A DNA stretch of 64,000 nt from Thermogemmatispora sp042408735. Its GTDB lineage: Bacteria > Chloroflexota > Ktedonobacteria > Ktedonobacterales > Ktedonobacteraceae. The notes below the pieces were generated by a model. The model did not search any database. It was not told the origin of the DNA and was given only the letters and a program-made list of their open reading frames with translations. Numbering within the stretch: position 1 is the first letter of the stretch; the number at the start of each line of letters is the position of its first letter. Shown piece by piece: positions 58,468 to 64,000 of the stretch. The position numbers were made by a program, and so were the translations under genes. The stretch is taken from contig NZ_JBHOQV010000187.1 of assembly GCF_042408735.1 (NCBI RefSeq), positions 67,188 through 131,187 of the forward strand, written 5' to 3'.

Positions 58468-58580
58468 CTTGCCCCTAGTTGAGCGCATGAGCAGCCAGCG
58501 ATAGAGCCGGACATCCGCTCAACCGTGCCTCTGTGGCTGGCCGGGCGCGCGAGCAGAAAAGTAGCTGCAATCAACCCGCA

Positions 58581-58630
58581 GATAGTGTATACTCTCTCAT
58601 AATAGAATAAAACAAGCGCCTGCTTGCTAG
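58581..58630 (+). promoter_or_regulatory. Promoter block of XRE3 (copy 1 of a duplicated 50-bp element)
   Basis: GATAGTGTATACTCT, with TATACT at 58588-58593, starts a 50-base block that recurs at 59106-59155 with about 37 identical positions and no gap. It lies about 100 bases before the XRE3 GTG. Confidence 0.55.
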
Positions 58631-58694
58631 ACTCTCATAGAAGACGCCAGGCGGGAGGCACCGCCCGGCGCTGCTGGAGAGCCGGGGAGGATAC

Positions 58695-58949
58695 GTGTTA
58701 CGTCTGCGTGTGAAAGAGGTTGCTCAAGAGAAAAATATATCTATCCACCGCCTTTCTCTGCTGGCGCAGCTCAGCTATCACGTCGTTCGTGAAATTTTTA
58801 TTAATCCGTATAAGTCAATATATACAGACACTATCAATCGCATAGCCGAAGCGCTGGAAGTGCCGGTCACGACCATCATCGAAGATGTCCCCAGGGAGCG
58901 AGCCGAGGAGGAGCTGAGGCAGCTCAAGAAGCGTCTCTCGAGCAGGTAG
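58695..58949 (+). CDS. Small XRE-type helix-turn-helix protein 3
   Basis: The 84-residue protein starts VLRLRVKEVAQEKNISIHRLSLLAQLSYHVVREIFINPY and ends NRIAEALEVPVTTIIEDVPRERAEEELRQLKKR. It is the third paralogue; its recognition helix is SYHVVREIFIN. The C-terminal Glu/Arg-rich helix is longer than in XRE2 and may help dimerise or bind a partner. GGGAGG is 4 bases before GTG 58695. It lies 390 bases upstream of the first TPR gene, which has its own copy of the promoter block, so the two are regulated alike. Confidence 0.87.
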   Translation: MLRLRVKEVAQEKNISIHRLSLLAQLSYHVVREIFINPYKSIYTDTINRIAEALEVPVTTIIEDVPRERAEEELRQLKKRLSSR

Positions 58950-59105
58950 CCGTGGGGGGCTGGCGGGTCGGGATCGGGCCGGATCGGGCGCAGGCGGAGC
59001 CAGGCAGCCGCTCAGATCTCCCCCGCTTCTCCGACGGAGAGAGTGCGCGGTCCCAGCAGAGAGACAAAAAAAACAAGAGAGAAAACATCTGTCATTGAGC
59101 GTATA

Positions 59106-59155
59106 GATAGTGTATACTCTTCTATGAAAGAGAAAAACAGGTGCTTGCTTGCTGG
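59106..59155 (+). promoter_or_regulatory. Promoter block of the TPR1 gene (copy 2 of the duplicated element)
   Basis: GATAGTGTATACTCT with TATACT at 59113-59118 repeats the block at 58581-58630. The start codon of the TPR protein is about 220 bases downstream. Otherwise the region 58950-59336 is without a gene. Confidence 0.55.
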
Positions 59156-59336
59156 GAAGGAAACAAGCGATCGCCCGGAGTAAGCTGGCGGAAGCCCATT
59201 CTGGGGGAAGGTGGTTTGCAGCCTGGCGAGCGAGTGAGTGAGCGAATTGGCAAACGAGCCAGCCGGCGGAGAGCGAGAAGGGCCGTCGCGCGGCGCCTCT
59301 CCGCCCCCATCGAGCTGGAGAAAGGAGCGGTCTCTC

Positions 59337-60989
59337 ATGTCTGCCCGCGATGACCAGCCAGCCCAGCAACAAGAACTGGCCCGGCTTCAGAGCGAGCTAG
59401 AGCGTGCCCGTGCCAGCGGAAACCCCTGGCAAGAAGCGGGCGTCCTGCACACCCTTGGTCTGCAGCTCTCCGAGCGTTGGCCCGAGCGAGCGCGGGAGGC
59501 CTACGAGCAGGCCCTGAGCATCTTCCATCGGCTTGGAGACGAGCGGGGGCAGGTTGCCGTCCTGCACAACCTGGGCGTCCTGCTGACGGCTGAGAGCCAG
59601 CCCGAGCGAGCGCGGGAGGCCTACGAGCAGGCCCTGAGCATCCTGCGCCGCCTGGGTGACCAGCGAGGTCAGGCCTTCAGCCTGCACAACCTGGGCCAGC
59701 TCCACGAGCACCTTGGGAGCTACGAGCAGGCTCTGGCCTGCTATCAGGAAGCCTGTGCCATCCTGGAGGCCCTGGGCGAGGGCAGCAACCAGGCCATTAC
59801 CATCATCAGCCTGGGGCATCTCGCCGAGCGTCAGGAGCGCTACGACGAAGCGCGCCAGCGCTATCAGGAAGCGCGCCGGCTCCTGCAGCAAGCCGGCGAC
59901 CTTGAGCGCGAACGCCTGGCCATCGCAGATCTGGCGCGGCTGGCCGAGCGTCAAAAGCATCACAGCGAGGCCCAGCGCCTCTACGAAGAAGCCGTTGCCC
60001 TCTGCCGGCGACTCGGCGACCATGAAGGGGAAGCCGAAGCCCTCTTCAGCCTGGCCGAAATCCACGAGGAGAGCGGGCAGCTCCTCCAGGCCCGGGCGGC
60101 CTACGAGCGCATCCTGCCGCTCGAAGCCGGGCACGGCGGAGGCGGGGCGGCCTTCTTTCCCCTCCACTTCAACCTCAGCCGAATCTACCATCAGCTCGGA
60201 CTGAGCGAGCGCGCCCGTCGCCACGGCGAGCAAGCCCTGGAGCGGGCGCGAGCCGGCGGCCTGCCCCCCTACTGCGAATACCTGAGCCGGGGTGCCCTGG
60301 GGCGGCTCCTCTACGACCTGGGCCAGCCCGTCCAGGCCCTGGACCACTACCGGAGAGCCTTACTCGGCTTCTCGCGCTGCAGCTACCTGCCTGGTCTCAT
60401 CGCCACCCTCTGCTGTCTGGGCACCCTCTTCGCCCGCTACGGCCAGTTCCAGGCCGCCCTGGCCCACCTCCTTCAGGCGCGAGCCATCGCCGAGAGCCAG
60501 CAAGATAGCGCCGCCAGCGCCGGCATCGAGAGAGGCCTCGTCTCCATCTGCCTCATACTGGGGCCCGTGGCCTTCGCGCGCCTCTGGCGAGAGACGCAGC
60601 CCCTGGGCGGCACCCTGATTGAAGCCACCCTTGAAGGCATCGCTCCCCCCGTCCTCTGCGAGCAAGAGCAGCGCATCCTGCCGCCCGAGGAACTCAGCCC
60701 CCTCATCGAGCGCGTCAGCCTGGTCCTTGGAGGAGAAAGCGCGCCCCAGGCGAAGCAGCAGCTCCAGAGCGAGCTAGAGCGGCGCCGCGCTCAGGTTCAG
60801 GCGGGCGAACAGCCGCTCCCGGCCGCGGAGCAAGCAGCCGCGGACTTCTACGCGGCCCTCGAAGCCCTGTTAGAGGGGCGGTCCGCCGGGCTAGCCATCT
60901 CCCATCCCTACGCCCTCCCGCTGGAGCTGATCCGCGGCGGCCAGGCGCGCTGGCGGGCCAGCCAGCCGGCCAGCGGCCCACCCAATTAG
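59337..60989 (+). CDS. TPR protein 1, 550 residues
   Basis: The N-terminal half consists of tetratricopeptide repeats of about 40 residues, for example RAREAYEQALSIFHRLGDERGQVAVLHNLGVLL and two more near copies, then SYEQALACYQEACAILEALGEG. The pattern (A-x3-Y-x2-AL, LGD-x-x-G) is that of the Rapsyn/kinesin-light-chain type TPR_12. After about residue 330 the repeats become loose, and the last 100 residues (ADFYAALEALLEGRSA) form a separate small domain shared with TPR2. There is no signal peptide, HTH or enzyme domain. It likely binds proteins or peptides. AAAGGAG is 9 bases before ATG 59337. Confidence 0.87.
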   Translation: MSARDDQPAQQQELARLQSELERARASGNPWQEAGVLHTLGLQLSERWPERAREAYEQALSIFHRLGDERGQVAVLHNLGVLLTAESQPERAREAYEQALSILRRLGDQRGQAFSLHNLGQLHEHLGSYEQALACYQEACAILEALGEGSNQAITIISLGHLAERQERYDEARQRYQEARRLLQQAGDLERERLAIADLARLAERQKHHSEAQRLYEEAVALCRRLGDHEGEAEALFSLAEIHEESGQLLQARAAYERILPLEAGHGGGGAAFFPLHFNLSRIYHQLGLSERARRHGEQALERARAGGLPPYCEYLSRGALGRLLYDLGQPVQALDHYRRALLGFSRCSYLPGLIATLCCLGTLFARYGQFQAALAHLLQARAIAESQQDSAASAGIERGLVSICLILGPVAFARLWRETQPLGGTLIEATLEGIAPPVLCEQEQRILPPEELSPLIERVSLVLGGESAPQAKQQLQSELERRRAQVQAGEQPLPAAEQAAADFYAALEALLEGRSAGLAISHPYALPLELIRGGQARWRASQPASGPPN

Positions 60990-61359
60990 CCATTTCGGAC
61001 TATCCTCCCACTCTCTTCGCGTGCTTCATCTGGCTACTTGACCTATGAGTATATCCATCCACAAAAATTTGTTATATACTTAAAGAGGAAATAGCCGTCA
61101 AGCAAGCGGCTATGCGCAAAGTGTCTATCAAGTCTTCAGTCGCTCGCAGTACAGCGTCGGGCTGCAGAAACGTGCCGCAGAGGTAGCAAGAAAGGAAGGG
61201 TCGGATAGGAGTGCCAGTGAGAGAACTGGTGGTATCCGACCTGGAGAGGCAGGGGAAGCGGGCCGGGCGAGCTGGACTGCGGCGAGAGCGGAAGAAATGA
61301 CGTAGAGGAGGCCGGGTCAAACGACCCCTAGTCAGAAGTGAGAAAGGGCCTTACTACCA
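60990..61359 (+). promoter_or_regulatory. Promoter and leader of TPR2
   Basis: The 17-base string CACAAAAATTTGTTATA (61060-61076), almost the same as that at 36864-36880, overlaps TATACT at 61075-61080. A 7-bp hairpin ATAGCCG/CGGCTAT (about 61092-61114) lies in the leader. No gene is seen. TTGACC at 61038-61043 is too far from the -10 to be its -35. Confidence 0.45.
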
Positions 61360-62796
61360 ATGGAACAGGACTATGAAGAGCTGGGTCAGATGACCCGTGA
61401 TGAGGCCATTGCTCATTATCAAAAGCAACTAGAGTGGCAGCGCGCGCAAGGGGACCGGGATGGTGAGATGTTCAGCCTCTTCAGGCTCGGCCTCCTTTTC
61501 CAGCACGAAGAGCGCTTTGAGCAGGCTTTCAACTGCTATCAGCAAGCGCTGGCTCGCAGCCGGGAGTACGGGATGCGGGCCAACGAAGCCAACGCCCTTT
61601 GTAGCCTGGGAACGCTCTACCAGCGGCGGGGCGAGCGCGAGCAAGCGCTAGGGGCCTATCGTCAGGCACTGAGCATCCATCGTGAAGTGGGCTGTCTATC
61701 GGGAGAAGGGACCGTTCTGGGGCGGCTGGCCACGCTCTACCACGAGATGCGGCACGAGCAGGAGGCCCTCATTTGCTATCGTGAAGCTCTAGCCATTCAT
61801 CGAGAAGTAGGAAACCGTCGCAGCCAGGGCATTACCCTGAACAACCTGGGCACCTTCTACCAGGAGCGCGGCCAGATCCAGCGTGCCCTGCAGGCTTTTC
61901 AAGAGGCCCTCCTCATCCAGCGCGAGATCGACGATCAGCGTGGCAAAGGGGCCACCCTCAGCAAGCTGGCCGCGCTCTACTTCGCCCTGGGGCAGATCCA
62001 GCGTGCCCATGCCCTCTATCAGGAAGCCCTGCTGGCCCTGCGCCGCGAAAACGATCGCTCCCTGCTGGCCCTGACCCTGGGCGGGCTGGGCCAGCTCTAC
62101 CAGACCTGTCTTCAGACCAAAGAGGCCCTGCGCTGCTATCGCGAGGCCCTTGCTCTGGCGCGGCTTGTCGAGGACCAGGAGCGTGAGGCCATTGTGCTGA
62201 GCAACCTGGGCATTTTCTTCGCCTTCTTCCATCAGACGCGTGTCTCCCTGGCCTGTTTCCTGCGGATGCGTGACCTGCTCAGCGGGCGCATCGCCTCCGG
62301 CCAGAGCCAGGAGATCGAAGAAGCCATTGCCCTGCTCTGCCGGCACCTGGCGGAGGAAGGCATCGAGGTCGTGCCGGAGGAGCTGGCCCCGCGCGCAGCC
62401 GAAATCATTGCCGAAGCCCTGGAGAGGCCGCCCACCCAGGCCATGCGCGCCATAAGCAAGGGGGCTTTAGCCCCGGAGATGCTCACCTTTCTCTGCGAGG
62501 CCGTCGTCGACGTCTGCACAGCCCACCCCGATTCCTGCCTGGCCGTGCGCATCATCCTCCAGCGCACGCGCCAGGTCCTGAGCGCCCAGCTTGCCAACGG
62601 GCTGGCCGGGGCGGGCACAGGCCATCAGGAGCTAGAATTTTTCGCAGCCCTGCAGGGCCTGCTCGACGGTCAAACGGTGCAACTGCCGCCCCGTCACCGC
62701 TATCAGCCGCTGCTAGAGACCCTCAAGCGTGGCATCTGTCTCTACTTCAACGATCCCGACCGCCAGCAAGAGGAGCCGGCCCCCGGCAGAGGCTAG
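61360..62796 (+). CDS. TPR protein 2, 478 residues
   Basis: About seven TPR units make up residues 10-290, for example QALGAYRQALSIHREVG, QEALICYREALAIHREVGNRR, GQIQRALQAFQEALLIQREID, with the typical L-GLxY-x4-Q spacing. A helical middle region follows (about 300-400), then the C-terminal domain LEFFAALQGLLDGQTVQLPP, which resembles the end of TPR1 (ADFYAALEALLEGRSAGLAI). No DNA-binding or enzymatic domain is seen. TPR1 and TPR2 appear to be paralogues with the same C-terminal module, probably parts of one system. The start ATG has a purine-rich stretch 12 bases upstream. Confidence 0.87.
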   Translation: MEQDYEELGQMTRDEAIAHYQKQLEWQRAQGDRDGEMFSLFRLGLLFQHEERFEQAFNCYQQALARSREYGMRANEANALCSLGTLYQRRGEREQALGAYRQALSIHREVGCLSGEGTVLGRLATLYHEMRHEQEALICYREALAIHREVGNRRSQGITLNNLGTFYQERGQIQRALQAFQEALLIQREIDDQRGKGATLSKLAALYFALGQIQRAHALYQEALLALRRENDRSLLALTLGGLGQLYQTCLQTKEALRCYREALALARLVEDQEREAIVLSNLGIFFAFFHQTRVSLACFLRMRDLLSGRIASGQSQEIEEAIALLCRHLAEEGIEVVPEELAPRAAEIIAEALERPPTQAMRAISKGALAPEMLTFLCEAVVDVCTAHPDSCLAVRIILQRTRQVLSAQLANGLAGAGTGHQELEFFAALQGLLDGQTVQLPPRHRYQPLLETLKRGICLYFNDPDRQQEEPAPGRG

Positions 62797-63077
62797 TCGG
62801 GCCGGGCGGGAGCGACCTCTCCCTCGTCCGGGCCAGCCGGCGCCCTGGCGGACTGAGCGGGCCTGGTCTGGCCGCTGATGAGCGGGAGGGGGCGAGCTGA
62901 GCCGCCGGACCGGCCGGAACCGGGGCCGGCCCGGCGCTCGCAGCCTCGCCCCCGGCCGTAGCCTGGAGCTGGGGAGCCAATCTGGGCAGCAGCCAGGGAG
63001 CGCGGCCGGCCGCCGGCCTGGCGGGCGGGAGGGCCCGTGCTTCGCCCGCCTGCCCGCTCGCCCGAGGGGGCGAGTCC
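62797..63077. other. Intergenic region between convergent TPR2 and the MmyB-type regulator
   Basis: About 280 bases of very GC-rich sequence (for example GGGCCGGCGC-type stretches around 62920-63060). No hairpin with T-run or gene is clear to me. Confidence 0.35.
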
Positions 63078-63881
63078 TCACCAGCCCTGCTCGCGATAAA
63101 TCTTCAGCGTCTGCTGATCGCCCGGCACATAGCTCACCATCGAGTAACTGCTCATCCCCGTAAAGACCGTCGTCGCCGTGCGCAGCGTCAGGCGGCCCAG
63201 CTCGCTATGCTGCACCTGGAAGACGAAAGACGGAGCGGGCTTTCCGCTGGGGTAAGCGGCCGAAGCGATGCGCTTAAACTCCGGCAACTCGCGCAGGCGC
63301 CGCCACAGCTCCTTATACTCGGGCAGATGCGTCATCGTATGTGTATTATACAAGAAATCGCTCACCAGGCGATGGGCCAGATCCTCCCAGCCGTGGAAGC
63401 GGCGGCGCAACTGCGGATCAAAGACCAGCTCCAGCAAATGGATCCTGGGGTGGCTCTCGGCCAGAAGGGGATCGATCTCGAAGAGGCGCAGAGAAGCCGA
63501 ATTCCAGGAATGCAGGAACCAGAGGCGATCGAGCGAGTGTGCCGGATAAGACGTACTCTGCACCAGCAAGCTTGCCAGCTCGCCCAGCTCCAGCAGCGCG
63601 CTCGTGAGGCGGTCCGGCTCCACATGCTGGCCGGTCAGGCGAGTATAGGCCTCATAGAAGCGCTGGCACTCCTGGCCCTGCAACTCCAGAGCGCGAGCGA
63701 TATTGCGCACCACATGCGGAGAAGGATTTGTCCGCATGCCCACCTCGAGATGATAAATATACGTTCGCGAGAGGCGGCTCGCCTGAGCGAGCTGGCCCTG
63801 AGAAAGGCCATGCTGCTGACGCAGCTCCGTCAAAAGGCGAGCGAACTCCGAACGCTCAGCGGCCTCAGTGCTCCGACTCAT
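63078..63881 (-). CDS. XRE family regulator with MmyB-like ligand-binding domain
   Basis: The 267-residue protein starts with a Cro/C1 HTH (RLLTELRQQHGLSQGQLAQASRLSRTYIYHLEVGMR, with the recognition helix SRTYIYHLE). The C-terminal 180 residues match the MmyB-like domain (FLHSWNSASLRLFEIDP; FDPQLRRRFHGWEDLAHRLVSDFLY; LPEFKRIAS; ELGRLTLRTATTVF). This PAS-like domain is common in actinobacterial and Chloroflexota regulators and may bind fatty acids or other small ligands. AAGGA lies 10 bases before ATG 63881, and a promoter with repeated GTTAGCT sits upstream. It is convergent with TPR2. It probably regulates itself and possibly the TPR2 gene. Confidence 0.9.
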   Translation of the reverse strand: MSRSTEAAERSEFARLLTELRQQHGLSQGQLAQASRLSRTYIYHLEVGMRTNPSPHVVRNIARALELQGQECQRFYEAYTRLTGQHVEPDRLTSALLELGELASLLVQSTSYPAHSLDRLWFLHSWNSASLRLFEIDPLLAESHPRIHLLELVFDPQLRRRFHGWEDLAHRLVSDFLYNTHTMTHLPEYKELWRRLRELPEFKRIASAAYPSGKPAPSFVFQVQHSELGRLTLRTATTVFTGMSSYSMVSYVPGDQQTLKIYREQGW

Positions 63882-63910
63882 CGCTGAACCATCCTTGTGC
63901 GCTTTTATCT

Positions 63911-63954
63911 GTTAGCTACATCCACATTATGGCGCAAAATTTGTTAGCTGGCAA
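63911..63954 (-). promoter_or_regulatory. Autoregulatory promoter with paired GTTAGCT repeats
   Basis: On the minus strand TTGCCA (63954-63949) and CATAAT (63931-63926) are 17 bases apart. The heptamer GTTAGCT (plus strand) occurs at 63911-63917 and 63943-63949, 32 bases apart, one copy in the -35/spacer and one downstream of the -10. The CAAAATTTGTTA string between them resembles the motif before TPR2. Confidence 0.6.
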
Positions 63955-64000
63955 CGTACCCATCATCGGAAGAGCAACATATAATACTAGTAACAAGTGG

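Overview
The window is GC-rich bacterial chromosome. Its gene content suggests a Chloroflexota (Ktedonobacteria-like, possibly Thermogemmatispora-type) heterotroph. The pointers are Hanks-type Ser/Thr kinases, a DUF4388 protein, a CoxG-like SRPBCC protein, an MmyB-type XRE regulator, large TIR-STAND-TPR and TPR proteins, and spore-former-like metabolism. This taxonomic call is inference from content and style; no rRNA or other taxonomic marker is present. Many promoters here use a TATACT-type -10 box, and most genes have clear AAGGAG-type ribosome binding sites.

Layout. 1-5.7 kb: end of a beta-propeller protein, a Ser/Thr kinase, ridA-dnaA-HAD phosphatase, a decayed secreted-protein gene and a small membrane-anchored protein. 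5.9-14.4 kb: acyl-CoA dehydrogenase, an unknown protein, an M16 peptidase homologue with a damaged zinc motif, then a phenylacetyl-CoA epoxidase (paa) operon in which PaaD is split over two genes, followed by two enoyl-CoA hydratase family genes. 14.8-23.7 kb: lipoprotein, NhaP-type antiporter, a candidate small RNA, CoxG-like protein, membrane protein, glutamine-dependent NAD synthetase, and glmS preceded by a glmS ribozyme. 24-31.7 kb: lytic transglycosylase, HEAT-repeat protein, a divergent TetR/P450 pair, and a GT4 + GH57 glucan operon.

32.7-46 kb: a second Ser/Thr kinase (HQD instead of HRD), PIG-L deacetylase, PhoU, beta-carbonic anhydrase, an RNase D-like exonuclease fused to HEAT repeats, PTPS/QueD, an SDR with an apparently leaderless transcript, a glycosyltransferase, a DUF4388 protein, aldehyde dehydrogenase, a degenerate TnpB and a peroxiredoxin. 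46-51 kb: DUF4177 protein, a soluble histidine kinase, small proteins and UvrC.

51.6-63.9 kb is the accessory region. It holds a 1543-residue TIR-STAND-TPR protein, three tiny paralogous XRE helix-turn-helix proteins with different recognition helices, a small hypothetical gene with a long hairpin terminator, two large TPR proteins, and an XRE-MmyB regulator whose promoter carries paired repeats. Palindromes and duplicated promoter blocks sit in front of the small HTH and TPR genes. I read this as a possible multi-component sensing or defence island in which HTH and TPR parts, usually fused in RRNPP regulators, are encoded separately. The TIR-STAND protein alone is a good candidate immune effector.
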